Notes: generated by a model from the sequence alone, not told the origin. Counted from the stretch's first letter, positions 26,212-35,827 are shown. The stretch: 64,000 nucleotides of DNA from Maritalea sp051251695 (GCF_051251695.1 NZ_JBPOEU010000008.1:62001-126000), one strand, 5' to 3'. Made by a program: numbers and translations.

Positions 26212-27188
26212 TGAGTTTCCCTGATCTTTTGCCTCAATTCGCGGACTGGATCGACGGCGTGCGTGGCCGCTTGGTGCCCAACCAGTTGATGTCAGAAATC
26301 ACATGGTTTCGTGTTGGCGGCCCGGCGCAATTGTTTTTTCAGCCGAAAGACGAAGAGGATTTGCAATATTTCCTCAAGAACCTTCCTGCCGACATCAAAA
26401 TTACAGTGATCGGTTTGGGGTCAAACTTACTCATTCGGGATGGTGGTTTGGACGGGGTTGTTATCCGTTTGTCAGCTAAAGGCTTTGGTCGTGCTGAAGT
26501 TTTGGGTGAACATAAAATTCGCGTTGGCACAGCCATGCCGGATGTGAAAGTGGCGACCGCTGCGGCTGACGCTGGCATTGATGGGTTGACCTTTTACCGG
26601 GGCATTCCGGGCGGCATTGGCGGCGCGCTTTATATGAATGCGGGGTGTTATGGCACGGAAACAAAAGACCGGGTGGTCGAGTTGCGTGGCGTAAACCGTG
26701 ACGGCGAAATTGTGACATTGTCCAACGCCGACATGGGTTACAAATACCGCAAGAACAATGGACCGCGTGGCGTGATTTTTACCTCAGCTGTCTATCAAGG
26801 TTTTGCGGGCGACGTTGACGATATCAAAGCCCGGATGAAAGAGATCACTGAAACCCGCGAAGGTTCCCAGCCAACCCGCGCTCGGACTGGTGGTTCTACA
26901 TTTAAGAACCCTGAAGGTCATTCGAGCTGGAAATTGGTAGATGCGGCAGGGTGTCGTGGATTGCAAGTCGGCAATGCGCAGGTTTCAGAAAAGCACTGTA
27001 ATTTTTTGCTCAATCTTGGTGATGCAACTGCGCACGATATTGAAACTTTGGGCGAAACAGTCCGCAATAAGGTTCGTAAAAATTCCGGAATAGAGTTCCA
27101 TTGGGAAATCCGACGGATGGGCCATTTCGTGCCTGGTCAAGAAGTGCGCGAATTCTTGGACGGTGATGTCTTCACCGGTCAGGTGTAA
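26211..27188 (+). CDS. murB: UDP-N-acetylenolpyruvoylglucosamine reductase MurB
   Basis: FAD enzyme that reduces the enolpyruvyl group to give UDP-MurNAc. FAD-binding motifs VIGLGSNLLIRDGG and GIPGGIGGALYMNAGCYG are clear, and the proton-donor serine lies in GGSTFKNPEG. It belongs to the shorter type common in Alphaproteobacteria (325 residues). It is preceded by GGAGG within the end of murC, and ddl starts two bases after its stop. Confidence 0.97.
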   Translation: MSFPDLLPQFADWIDGVRGRLVPNQLMSEITWFRVGGPAQLFFQPKDEEDLQYFLKNLPADIKITVIGLGSNLLIRDGGLDGVVIRLSAKGFGRAEVLGEHKIRVGTAMPDVKVATAAADAGIDGLTFYRGIPGGIGGALYMNAGCYGTETKDRVVELRGVNRDGEIVTLSNADMGYKYRKNNGPRGVIFTSAVYQGFAGDVDDIKARMKEITETREGSQPTRARTGGSTFKNPEGHSSWKLVDAAGCRGLQVGNAQVSEKHCNFLLNLGDATAHDIETLGETVRNKVRKNSGIEFHWEIRRMGHFVPGQEVREFLDGDVFTGQV

Positions 27189-27190
27189 CA

Positions 27191-28111
27191 ATGGATAAGC
27201 ATGTTGCCGTTTTGATGGGTGGGTGGACAAATGAACGCGAAGTGTCGCTGGCGTCGGGCCGCGACTGTGCTGCCGCGTTGGAGCGTTCAGGATATAAAGT
27301 CACGTCAATAGACGTTGACCGAGATCTCGCAGAACGTTTGACGGCCACTAAACCTGACGTGGTCTTTAACGCGTTGCACGGCAAATTTGGCGAAGACGGC
27401 ACCGTGCAGGGTATGCTTGAAATTATGGGTATTCCATACACCCATTCAGGCGTTTTGGCGTCGTCATTGGCGATGGATAAACATCAATCAAAGATCATGT
27501 TTAAAGCTGCGGGTGTTCCAGTAACTGATCATATTATCGCCCATCGCGAAGAGATTGCCGCGCGCCACCAGATGCCGCCGCCCTATGTGGTAAAGCCATA
27601 TGATGATGGGTCTAGCGTTGGGGTTTTCTTAATCAAGCATGACAGTGCGCATCCGCCGCAAGAAATTTTGCGCACCGATTGGAAAGGTAGCGATCATTTG
27701 ATGGTCGAATGTTACATTCCGGGACGCGAATTGACATGCGCTGTTATGGGTGGTGTTGCCCTAGGTGTGACCGAGATTGTTACTGATTTGCACTTTTATA
27801 ATTATGAGGCGAAATATGCCGAAGGCGGCTCAACGCACATTTTGCCAGCGCAAGTTTCACCGAAAATTTACCAGAATGTACAAAAACTAGCATTGAAGGC
27901 CCATGAAGCATTGGGGTGTCGCGGCGTTACACGAACAGATTTTAGGTTCATGGAAACCGCAGACGGTGATGGCGAGTTGATTTGTCTTGAAATTAACACG
28001 CAACCCGGCATGACGCCAACATCATTGGTGCCAGAAATTGCCGGACATGCAGGACACAGTTTTGAAGAACTGGTGTCTTGGATTGTGGAGGATGCGAGTT
28101 GCAACAGATAA
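27191..28111 (+). CDS. ddl: D-alanine:D-alanine ligase
   Basis: ATP-grasp ligase that makes the D-Ala-D-Ala dipeptide used by MurF. Conserved segments: VLMGGWTNEREVSLASG at the N-terminus, ALHGKFGEDGTVQGMLE, YVVKPYDDGSSVGVFL in the ATP-grasp fold and EINTQPGMTPTSLVPE with the metal ligands. The 306-residue length is standard for DdlB. It sits two bases after murB; its last codons contain the Shine-Dalgarno and start of ftsQ. Confidence 0.97.
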   Translation: MDKHVAVLMGGWTNEREVSLASGRDCAAALERSGYKVTSIDVDRDLAERLTATKPDVVFNALHGKFGEDGTVQGMLEIMGIPYTHSGVLASSLAMDKHQSKIMFKAAGVPVTDHIIAHREEIAARHQMPPPYVVKPYDDGSSVGVFLIKHDSAHPPQEILRTDWKGSDHLMVECYIPGRELTCAVMGGVALGVTEIVTDLHFYNYEAKYAEGGSTHILPAQVSPKIYQNVQKLALKAHEALGCRGVTRTDFRFMETADGDGELICLEINTQPGMTPTSLVPEIAGHAGHSFEELVSWIVEDASCNR

Positions 28112-28986
28112 AGCGTGATCGAACAGGCAAAGCAATTGCGATGGCTCAACCGTTGGGCGCTGACCTGATTTTTCGTCGTGCAACCCACGTTGTTGTCGCG
28201 CGTTGGCGCAATCTTTGGGTGTTGCATAAGCGATTGGCCGTCCGTCTGATCGCATTGCTTTTGGTTGCAGGAATTGGCGCCGCAGGTCTTTATAGTCGAA
28301 ACCATCTTGCCAACTATTGGAGCGATGTCTCCGGTGGAACATCTGCTTTGTTTGCTCAAGCTGGTCTTTCGGTCGCTGAATTGTCACTTTCTGGTTATGC
28401 GCTCACAAATGAGGAGTTGCTTTTCGAAGCAGTTGGGCTTGAAGCCAACCTATCGCTTGTTAATTTTGATGCTGACGCCGCACGGTTGCGGCTTGAAGCA
28501 TTGCCCAGCATTGAAACCGCAACCATTCGGAAGATTTACCCCAATTCGTTGATCGTTGATTTGACCGAGAAAAAACCGGTTGCGATTTGGATTGTTGATG
28601 GGGTCAATTTTGCAATTGATCAAAACGGAAACCGGATCGCGCCAATTGAGACCCCAATTGAGGGACTGCCAATGTTCATTGGTGATGGTGCTGCGGATGA
28701 CGTGCCGGCTTTCATCACTATGCTAAATAAATTTCCGGCGCTGACCGAAGGGCTATTGGCATCGAGCCGCATTGGTGATCGTCGGTGGGATCTGATTTAC
28801 GATTTCGGGCTGCGCATTATGTTGCCTGAAACGGGCGTCGAGCAGGCGCTAACACAAATTGCGCAGCTTGAAACAGAGCAGCAATTATTTGCGCGTGATA
28901 TTGAAGTTTTGGACATGCGGATTGCCGACTATTTGGCAGTTCGCGTAGTTGACCGCACACCAGTCGAAGAGGAAATTGCGCAATGA
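28099..28986 (+). CDS. ftsQ: Cell-division protein FtsQ
   Basis: Bitopic divisome protein: a basic cytoplasmic segment, one membrane helix at about residues 51-69 (RLIALLLVAGIGAAGLYSR), then a periplasmic POTRA domain (LSGYALTNEELLFEAVGL) and a C-terminal FtsQ domain ending in a stretch reading LDMRIADYLAVRV. The likely start is a TTG at 28099, because GGAGG lies 7 bases upstream inside ddl; this gives 295 residues. An ATG at 28141 lacks a good ribosome binding site but cannot be ruled out. The stop overlaps the ftsA start. Confidence 0.9.
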   Translation: MQQIKRDRTGKAIAMAQPLGADLIFRRATHVVVARWRNLWVLHKRLAVRLIALLLVAGIGAAGLYSRNHLANYWSDVSGGTSALFAQAGLSVAELSLSGYALTNEELLFEAVGLEANLSLVNFDADAARLRLEALPSIETATIRKIYPNSLIVDLTEKKPVAIWIVDGVNFAIDQNGNRIAPIETPIEGLPMFIGDGAADDVPAFITMLNKFPALTEGLLASSRIGDRRWDLIYDFGLRIMLPETGVEQALTQIAQLETEQQLFARDIEVLDMRIADYLAVRVVDRTPVEEEIAQ

Positions 28987-30296
28987 TGAGTGAAGCCATG
29001 ACTGCTCGTCTGAAACCAGTCCAGCCGGGCAGGGCCAGTTTGATTTCTGTTTTGGATATTGGGTCGACAAAGATTTGCTGCGTTGTGGCGCGGCTTAGCC
29101 CATGTGACGAGGGCAAGGCCCTAAAGGGACGCACGCACAGCGTACAGGTCTTAGGCTTTGCCTATGGGCCTTCTGCTGGTGTTAAAGGCGGCGTGGTGAC
29201 TGACATCGAGCAAGCCGAGCAAGCTGTCCGGTCAGTTGTTGGTATGGCAGAACGCAATGCTGGGGTGACGGTTCAGTCTGTTGTTGTAAATATTTCATCG
29301 GGTCGACTTGGGTCCGAAACATTTTCAGCAAGCGTGTCGCTTGATGGACATGAGGCAGAAGACCGCGATCTTGAAAAAGTGCTGCGGGTTGTAAACGACC
29401 GTTCTATTCGCGACGATCGCTCTGTTTTACATGCCTTGCCGATTGGATATTCTTTGGATGGTCATAGTGGCATCCGTGATCCGCGTGGCATGGTGGGGCA
29501 GACATTGGGCGTTGATGTTTCGGTTATTACAGCTGAAACGCTGGCGATGCGAAATGTGGAGCTTGTTCTTAATCGTTGTCACCTGCAAGTTCAGGCTTTT
29601 ATGGCGACGCCATATGCAAGTGGCTTGTCGGCACTGGTTGATGATGAAGCGTCATTGGGCGTTGCGGCGATTGATTTTGGTGGCGCGACCACCACACTGA
29701 GTGTCTTTAAAGATGGATATTTGGTCTATGCGGATGCATTGGCAGTTGGCGGGCACAATATTACTCTTGATATTGCTCGGCAACTTTCGGTGAGCATTGA
29801 AGACGCCGAGCGCCTTAAAACGCTCTATACGAGTGTTTTGCCCGGCCAAACCGATGAACGAGATTTGGTTTCAATTCAGCCCGTGGGTTCCCAGCAAAAC
29901 GAAGCGCCCACTCAAATTCCCCGCGCTGCCTTAACGCGAATTGTTAGGCCAAGGGTTGAAGAAATTCTAACTGTGTTGCGCGACCGCATGGTTGCGACCG
30001 GCATGATGGATGTTTGTGGTAGGCGTTTCGTTTTAACGGGCGGGGGCAGCGAACTGACTGGGTTGTCTGAACTCGCACGTCGCATTCTTGCACGCAATGT
30101 GCGTCAGGGGCGACCTTTAGGCGTGTCTAACCTGCCTGCCGTGGCGAAAGGCCCAGCATTTTCAACCGTGGTGGGTATGCTTATCTATCCCCAAGTGTGT
30201 GAGCTTGAATATGTCGAGCCCGTCGTTCAACGCAAACTAACAGGCACTGACGGCTACTTCTCACGCGTTGGCAACTGGCTCCGGACAAGTTTTTAA
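28983..30296 (+). CDS. ftsA: Cell-division protein FtsA
   Basis: Actin-like ATPase that tethers FtsZ polymers to the membrane. The phosphate-1 motif ISVLDIGSTKICCVVARL, the SHS2 (1C) domain, the phosphate-2 motif AAIDFGGATTTLSVF and the adenosine motif VLTGGGSELTGL are all present. The C-terminus (YFSRVGNWLRTSF) is an amphipathic helix that serves as membrane anchor. At 437 residues it is standard. Two overlapping ATGs (28983, 28986) are possible starts. A 132-base gap with palindromes separates it from ftsZ. Confidence 0.96.
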   Translation: MMSEAMTARLKPVQPGRASLISVLDIGSTKICCVVARLSPCDEGKALKGRTHSVQVLGFAYGPSAGVKGGVVTDIEQAEQAVRSVVGMAERNAGVTVQSVVVNISSGRLGSETFSASVSLDGHEAEDRDLEKVLRVVNDRSIRDDRSVLHALPIGYSLDGHSGIRDPRGMVGQTLGVDVSVITAETLAMRNVELVLNRCHLQVQAFMATPYASGLSALVDDEASLGVAAIDFGGATTTLSVFKDGYLVYADALAVGGHNITLDIARQLSVSIEDAERLKTLYTSVLPGQTDERDLVSIQPVGSQQNEAPTQIPRAALTRIVRPRVEEILTVLRDRMVATGMMDVCGRRFVLTGGGSELTGLSELARRILARNVRQGRPLGVSNLPAVAKGPAFSTVVGMLIYPQVCELEYVEPVVQRKLTGTDGYFSRVGNWLRTSF

Positions 30297-30309
30297 GTTT
30301 TCGTTAAGC

Positions 30310-30324
30310 TAAACATATTGTTTA
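30310..30324. promoter_or_regulatory. Palindrome TAAACA-TAT-TGTTTA upstream of ftsZ
   Basis: A perfect 15-base dyad with 6-base arms lies 14 bases after the ftsA stop and 105 before ftsZ. The gap is AT-rich and probably holds a separate ftsZ promoter. No regulator can be named; the site does not match the CtrA spacing TTAA-N7-TTAA. Confidence 0.35.
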
Positions 30325-30350
30325 ATAATACTTATTCGAAATGCAAAATG

Positions 30351-30364
30351 CATTAAAGTTAATG
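30351..30364. promoter_or_regulatory. Palindrome CATTAA-AG-TTAATG upstream of ftsZ
   Basis: A second perfect dyad with 6-base arms and a 2-base centre, 65 bases before the ftsZ start. The two TTAA elements are only 2 bases apart, so this is not a canonical CtrA site. It is short enough to be chance in AT-rich DNA. Confidence 0.3.
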
Positions 30365-30428
30365 AAAATGCTCAAATTGTTAGGGATGGATTAACGATCT
30401 AGGCGTAATTCTGGGGTACAGGAGAACA

Positions 30429-32102
30429 ATGGGGCCAGAAATGAGCATCAAACTTCAAATTCCAGATATTCACGAACTCAAGCCACGGATCACTGTTTAC
30501 GGTGTTGGTGGTGCAGGCGGAAACGCTGTTAACAATATGATCGATTCCGGCCTTGAGGGTGTGGAATTTGTTGTTGCCAACACAGACGCACAGGCACTCG
30601 CGCTTTCAAAAGCGCAGCGCGTTGTGCAGTTGGGTGTGGGAGTTACGGAAGGTCTAGGCGCCGGTTCGCACCCAGAAGTAGGGCGAGCGGCAGCCGAAGA
30701 AACAATCGACGAGATCAACGATCACCTTAGTGGTTCGCACATGGCGTTTATTACCGCCGGTATGGGCGGTGGCACAGGCACGGGCGCAGCGCCAGTGGTT
30801 GCGCGTGCAGCTCGCGAACAGGGCATTTTAACGGTTGGTGTGGTGACTAAGCCATTCCAGTTCGAAGGTGCCCGACGTATGCGTCTGGCTGACGATGGTA
30901 TTGATGAACTTCATCGCCATGTCGACACGCTGATCGTGATCCCGAACCAAAATCTATTCCGCGTCGCCAACGACAAAACGACATTCGCTGATGCGTTTTC
31001 GATGGCTGATGAGGTTCTATTTTCCGGCGTTGCCTGCATCACCGATCTAATGGTGAAAGAGGGCCTGATCAATCTTGATTTTGCAGATGTTCGTGCTGTT
31101 ATGCGCGGCATGGGTAAAGCCATGATGGGTACGGGCGAAGCTGAAGGTGAAGACCGTGCGCGTCACGCCGCAGAAGCCGCCATCGCAAATCCATTGCTTG
31201 ATGACGTGTCGATGCAAGGTGCGCGTGGATTGCTGATTTCTATCACTGGCGGTAGTGATTTGACGCTTTATGAAGTTGATGAAGCTGCAAGCCGAATTCG
31301 CGAAGAAGTTGATTCGGACGCCAATATCATTCTAGGCGCGACCTTTGATGATAGTCTTGATGGCAAAATTCGGGTTTCAGTTGTTGCAACCGGCACAGAT
31401 GCCGCAATGGTCCAAGCTTTGGATCCAGTGCAGCCAAACGCCGATCGGGCCATTCATGTGAAGCGTGAAATTCGCGCTTCTGAGCCTGTAACGAATGCTA
31501 CACCTGCGACGGCAACTGAGCCAGCACAGATCGCGGCTCCGACTGCAACGCCAAACCCAATTGAGGGCTTGGACGCTGCTATGCAGCAGGCAGTAAATGA
31601 AGCGCTTGAAGTTGGACATGCAAAGCTTGCCGAAGAAGGTGAAGTTACTGTTGAGCCATACATCCCGACAGCGGATCCTGTGCGCACCCAAATGGACGAG
31701 CGCCCACAGGTGAACGATGTTGAGCCGGTGCAAACCTATGTTCCTCAGTCTGCACAGCGTCCAACTGGACCGCGTCGCATGCCACGGGCAGATGAATTGC
31801 CAATGCCTACGCGTGAGGCTGTTTCTCAAGCTGCTAGCAGCAGTGAAGAGCCTCGAAATGCACGGGCATTGTTCCGCAGATTGGCGAGTAATGTTGGTCT
31901 TCAGAAAAAAGAAGATGAAACACCAAACATGATTACCGACGATGCTGCTGCGCGTAGCGCCGTTGAGGCAAGTGCGCCCCAACGTCGCGTTGAAACGCCC
32001 GGTGCTGCTGGTGATTTAGACCGTACAGGGCGTCCGGTTGCTAAGGAGCAACCCAAGAAAGAGCAGTTGGAAATTCCAAGCTTTTTGAAACGTCACGGTT
32101 AA
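30429..32102 (+). CDS. ftsZ: Cell-division GTPase FtsZ
   Basis: Tubulin-like GTPase that forms the Z-ring. The GTPase core (about residues 15-320) has the GGAGGNAVNNM start, the tubulin signature GGGTGTGAAP and the T7-loop NLDFADVRAVM. A linker of roughly 220 residues rich in Ala, Pro, Glu and Gln follows, then the conserved C-terminal peptide LEIPSFLKRHG that binds FtsA. The long linker is common in Alphaproteobacteria. GGAGA lies 3 bases before the ATG at 30429; an ATG at 30441 is an alternative. A strong terminator follows, closing the cluster. Confidence 0.97.
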   Translation: MGPEMSIKLQIPDIHELKPRITVYGVGGAGGNAVNNMIDSGLEGVEFVVANTDAQALALSKAQRVVQLGVGVTEGLGAGSHPEVGRAAAEETIDEINDHLSGSHMAFITAGMGGGTGTGAAPVVARAAREQGILTVGVVTKPFQFEGARRMRLADDGIDELHRHVDTLIVIPNQNLFRVANDKTTFADAFSMADEVLFSGVACITDLMVKEGLINLDFADVRAVMRGMGKAMMGTGEAEGEDRARHAAEAAIANPLLDDVSMQGARGLLISITGGSDLTLYEVDEAASRIREEVDSDANIILGATFDDSLDGKIRVSVVATGTDAAMVQALDPVQPNADRAIHVKREIRASEPVTNATPATATEPAQIAAPTATPNPIEGLDAAMQQAVNEALEVGHAKLAEEGEVTVEPYIPTADPVRTQMDERPQVNDVEPVQTYVPQSAQRPTGPRRMPRADELPMPTREAVSQAASSSEEPRNARALFRRLASNVGLQKKEDETPNMITDDAAARSAVEASAPQRRVETPGAAGDLDRTGRPVAKEQPKKEQLEIPSFLKRHG

Positions 32103-32120
32103 TAAATTGTGCAATTGATA

Positions 32121-32160
32121 AAAAAAGTACCCAGTGCGTCTTTCGCGCTGGGTATTTTTT
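32121..32160 (+). terminator. Rho-independent terminator after ftsZ
   Basis: An 11-base stem (32128-32138 with 32144-32154, one wobble) with a 5-base loop is followed by six T bases (32155-32160) and preceded by an A-run. It lies 19 bases after the stop and ends the dcw cluster. Confidence 0.9.
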
Positions 32161-32222
32161 GTTTATTAGTAACCCAAAAATAGGCGGAGCGCGCGGGGCG
32201 CTAGAGAGCCAGGACAGTGCGA

Positions 32223-33179
32223 ATGAAGAAACTTGCCACCAAACAGTGTACCGTTGCGGCAGCGCTGAGCTTTACCGGAATAGGCGTGCACAATGGCCAG
32301 CCTTCAAGTATTATAATTCAACCTGCTGCCCCTGATACCGGTTTTTCGATCTGTCGTAAGTTTGAAGACGGGCATCTCTCAGATGTTTTTCCATTAGAAC
32401 ATGATCGCGTTGCACGTACATATTTGTGTACGGCTGTCGACCTTGGCGATGCTGGCACAATATCCATGATCGAACACGTTGTTTCTGCCCTGTCAGGTCT
32501 GGGCATTGATAATGCGATGTTGATCGTTGACGGACCGGAATGCCCAGTGCTGGACGGTAGCGCAGGCAAATATGTTGACGCGATTGTTGAAAATGGTGTT
32601 TCCATTCAGCCTGCTGAGAAAAAATTCATCAAGATCAAACGGTCGATCATCGTTCGTTCAAATGACGCGTTTGCCGCGCTTGAGCCATATAACGGTCGTG
32701 CATTTGATGTTGAGATCGACTTTGAAAGCGATGTGATTGGTCGCCAACGCATGATTTTTGACTGGACGCCCGCGCGATACGCAACAGACGTTTCCACGGC
32801 GCGAACATTTGGCTTTTTGCGGGATGCGAAGATTTTGCGCCAAGCTGGCTATGCCCTTGGTTCATCGCTAGAAAATTCAATTGCCGTAGACGAAGACAAG
32901 ATCATGAACTCTGACGGCTTACGCTTTGAGGATGAATTTGTTCGCCATAAATTGCTTGATGCCGTTGGCGATTTGGCTTTGGCCGGTATGCCAATTTACG
33001 GCAAATTCCGCTCATACAAGGGTGGACACGGACTGAATGCACTCGTGCTGAATGGTTTGTTCGCAAGCGAGCAGAATTATGAAATCGTAAATGCAAAAGA
33101 TTTGCCGTTAGAGTTTGATGCCTTAGAAGATGTGCCGCTAGGTATGGATTCTCAAGGATATATTCGTTCGGTTGGATAA
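32223..33179 (+). CDS. lpxC: UDP-3-O-acyl-N-acetylglucosamine deacetylase LpxC
   Basis: Zinc enzyme for the committed step of lipid A synthesis. Zinc ligands are H85 (IEHVVSAL), H242 and D246 (HKLLDAVGD), and the catalytic base is H269 (KGGHGLNA), in the spacing of the family. The ATG at 32223 follows AGGA by 8 bases and gives 318 residues; a GTG two codons earlier is less well placed. Its position after ftsZ is the usual one in Proteobacteria. It shows that the organism makes lipid A. Confidence 0.97.
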   Translation: MKKLATKQCTVAAALSFTGIGVHNGQPSSIIIQPAAPDTGFSICRKFEDGHLSDVFPLEHDRVARTYLCTAVDLGDAGTISMIEHVVSALSGLGIDNAMLIVDGPECPVLDGSAGKYVDAIVENGVSIQPAEKKFIKIKRSIIVRSNDAFAALEPYNGRAFDVEIDFESDVIGRQRMIFDWTPARYATDVSTARTFGFLRDAKILRQAGYALGSSLENSIAVDEDKIMNSDGLRFEDEFVRHKLLDAVGDLALAGMPIYGKFRSYKGGHGLNALVLNGLFASEQNYEIVNAKDLPLEFDALEDVPLGMDSQGYIRSVG

Positions 33180-33295
33180 ATTCAAAAAATTGTGCCACAG
33201 TTTTGATCGTTTTGCGGTATATGTCGCTGGACGAACATAAACTGTTTTAAGATGGTTACAGAGTTGGCCGCGTTTTGGGTAAGGGAATTGAGCGA

Positions 33296-34120
33296 ATGTT
33301 TGGTGTATTAAAGTCGTTTCTTCGCCTCACAATGATTGGTGTTTTGGCAGTTTCCGTTGCGGGTTGTTCCGGATTTAGCATTTTTGGCAGCCAAAAAATA
33401 ACCGAAGAAGAAATCATTCCAGCCGACGTGCTTTACGATAAAGCTATCGAGCAGGTCGAAAGCGATCGTTTGATTTCTGCACTGAAGACATTCGAAAAAC
33501 TCGAGCGCCAGCATCCATATTCGGAATATTCTGAGCGTTCGCGCCTGATGAACGTTTTCATTCATGCGCGTACTGGCAATTATACGAAGACTATTCTTTC
33601 TGCGGATCGCTTTTTGGCGCTTTACCCTTCATCTCCTGACGCGCCTTACGCGATGTATATGAAGGGCGCCGCTCAATATAACCAAATCAAAGATATCACG
33701 CGGGATCAGCAAAACGCAGAAGACGCGATTGCCACATTCCAAGCGATCATCAATAGCTATCCAAATTCGCGTTATGCCAAAGACGCCAAAGAGAGAATTT
33801 TGGTGGCGAAAGATCAGCTTGCGGGTAAAGAAATTTCAGTTGGCCGTTATTACTTGGGCAACAAACAATATACAGCCGCGATCAACCGGTTCCGCGCTGT
33901 TGTTGAGAATCACGAAACATCTACCCATGTTGAAGAAGCGTTGCTTCGATTAACCGAATCCTATCTTGCTTTGGGATTGGTAAATGAGGCCAAAACGGCT
34001 GCGGCAGTGCTTGGGCACAACTTCCCGTCGAGCAAGTGGTATGAAGATGCCTACAAATTGTTGCAAAAGCAGGGTCTGGCGCCTGAAGTTCAACAGGGAA
34101 ATTGGTTGTCAGATCGCTAG
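33296..34120 (+). CDS. bamD: Outer-membrane assembly lipoprotein BamD
   Basis: Essential lipoprotein of the BAM complex, which inserts beta-barrel proteins in the outer membrane. A lipobox (VAGC) sets the lipidated cysteine at residue 24 after a hydrophobic signal. The rest is five tetratricopeptide-like repeats (LYDKAIEQVESDRLISALKTFEKLER, MKGAAQYNQI and similar). The ATG at 33296, 9 bases after AAGGGA, gives a compact signal peptide and 274 residues. It lies between lpxC and recN, a common alphaproteobacterial order. Confidence 0.95.
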   Translation: MFGVLKSFLRLTMIGVLAVSVAGCSGFSIFGSQKITEEEIIPADVLYDKAIEQVESDRLISALKTFEKLERQHPYSEYSERSRLMNVFIHARTGNYTKTILSADRFLALYPSSPDAPYAMYMKGAAQYNQIKDITRDQQNAEDAIATFQAIINSYPNSRYAKDAKERILVAKDQLAGKEISVGRYYLGNKQYTAAINRFRAVVENHETSTHVEEALLRLTESYLALGLVNEAKTAAAVLGHNFPSSKWYEDAYKLLQKQGLAPEVQQGNWLSDR

Positions 34121-34153
34121 ACAGCGGCTGCATTTTGTGATGGATTCCGTGGC

Positions 34154-35827
34154 ATGCTAAGTGCCATTTCAATTCGCAATATTGTTCTCATTGATCAACT
34201 CGATCTTATGCTTGATCGCGGCATGACCGCGCTTACGGGTGAGACAGGTGCGGGTAAATCAATTCTGCTTGATTCTCTTTCTCTGGCCCTTGGGGGGCGC
34301 GGTGACGCGTCTCTTGTGCGCAAGAACTGTGGGCACGGACAAGTTGTCGCTGTTCTTCATTTGCCTTATGATCATTTGGTGCGCACATTGTTGCGCGAAA
34401 ATGAGATTGAAGATGACGACGAAGTCATTCTGCGTCGGGTGCAATATGCAGATGGCCGTACGCGCGGTTTTATCAATGATCAACCCGTCTCAGCCAAATT
34501 TATGCGCCAACTCGGCGCTCATCTGATTGAAATTCATGGCCAGCATGATGATCGGGCGTTGGTTGACCCCAATACCCACAGGACATTATTGGACGCATTT
34601 GGTGATTGCCAACCAAGTTTGAAGGCAGTTGAAGGCCGTTACAAAGCGTTGGGCGAAGCTCAATATGCACTGAACCGGCAAGAAGCAAAATTAAACAAAG
34701 CGCAAGAAGACGAAGACTTCGCGCGGCACGTAATCGCGGAACTTTCAGAACTTAATACTGAAATGGGCGAGGAAGAAGAACTCTCAAGCCGCCGACAGGG
34801 TCTAATGGCCCTTGAAAAGGCAGCTGATGAGGTTCGCGATGCTGATCAGGTCTTGAACGGACCCAATGCTGCTTCTAGCGCGCTGGCTGGGTTAATGCGC
34901 CAGTTGATGCGAAAGGGGGAAGGGGACGGCAATCTGTTCACACCACTTGTTGAAAGCTTGGATGCTTCGCTTATTGCCCTTGATCGTAGTTCTGAGGCGC
35001 TTGAAGAAATTAAACGCCAGATGGATTTTGATCCCTTGGAGCTTGAGAGGACAGAAGAGCGATTGTTTGCTTTGCGTGCCGCCGCGCGCAAACACCATGT
35101 GTCTTGCGATGAATTACCCGGTCTGTTGGCAAAATACGAACAGGCAATATCGGACTTGGAAAAAGGCGGAGACGATCTATCTGCTCTCCAAGAGGCGTTA
35201 GTTGAAGCGCGAACGCAATATCAAAGCGCTGCTAAAAAACTCTCAGATAAACGCGCAAAGGCTGCGATATCCCTTGTGAAGGCCGTTGAAGCGGAACTTC
35301 CAGATCTAAAGTTGGGGCAAGCGCGGTTTATCGTGGATCATCAAATTGATGAGACCCGTGAAAGCGCCAATGGTTTTGATGTTGTTGAATTTCATGTGCA
35401 GACCAACCCGGGCACTCACCCCGGGCCCATGATGAAAGTGGCGTCTGGTGGTGAATTGTCACGTTTTCTACTGGCGTTAAAAGTTGTGCTTGCAGACAAA
35501 GGCTCTGCGCCTGTGTTGATTTTTGATGAAATTGATACTGGGGTTGGTGGCGCAGTTGCGGACGCGATTGGCAAACGGTTGGCGCGATTATCAGCGAAGG
35601 TTCAAGTCCTGTCGGTCACCCATGCGCCTCAAGTTGCTGCACGGGCCACAAAGCATCTGCTTATTGAAAAGCAGGTTATTGCGGAAGGCAGCTTAACCCG
35701 CACCCATGTGGCTGAGTTAGACGACAAGAGCCGTCGTGAAGAAGTTGCGCGCATGTTGGCTGGCTCAACCATAACTGATGAAGCGCGGGCTGCTGCGCAC
35801 CGTTTGATTGATGAGGTATCTGCGTGA
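34154..35827 (+). CDS. recN: DNA repair protein RecN
   Basis: SMC-like ATPase that acts early in double-strand break repair. The Walker A motif GETGAGKS lies at 29-36; the central part is coiled coil (about 150-370); the ABC signature VASGGELSRFLLALK and Walker B VLIFDEIDTGVGG are near 430-465. At 557 residues it is full length. It starts 33 bases after bamD and its stop overlaps the GTG start of ligA, so both repair genes are coupled. No LexA-type site was recognised. Confidence 0.96.
   Translation: MLSAISIRNIVLIDQLDLMLDRGMTALTGETGAGKSILLDSLSLALGGRGDASLVRKNCGHGQVVAVLHLPYDHLVRTLLRENEIEDDDEVILRRVQYADGRTRGFINDQPVSAKFMRQLGAHLIEIHGQHDDRALVDPNTHRTLLDAFGDCQPSLKAVEGRYKALGEAQYALNRQEAKLNKAQEDEDFARHVIAELSELNTEMGEEEELSSRRQGLMALEKAADEVRDADQVLNGPNAASSALAGLMRQLMRKGEGDGNLFTPLVESLDASLIALDRSSEALEEIKRQMDFDPLELERTEERLFALRAAARKHHVSCDELPGLLAKYEQAISDLEKGGDDLSALQEALVEARTQYQSAAKKLSDKRAKAAISLVKAVEAELPDLKLGQARFIVDHQIDETRESANGFDVVEFHVQTNPGTHPGPMMKVASGGELSRFLLALKVVLADKGSAPVLIFDEIDTGVGGAVADAIGKRLARLSAKVQVLSVTHAPQVAARATKHLLIEKQVIAEGSLTRTHVAELDDKSRREEVARMLAGSTITDEARAAAHRLIDEVSA

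Noticed and set aside
30297..30428. CtrA binding site upstream of ftsZ
   Set aside because: Several TTAA elements occur, but none with the 7-base spacing of the CtrA consensus.
31377..31982. 201-residue open frame antisense to ftsZ
   Set aside because: It lies wholly within the low-complexity FtsZ linker, has Trp/Cys/Arg-rich composition and no family resemblance.
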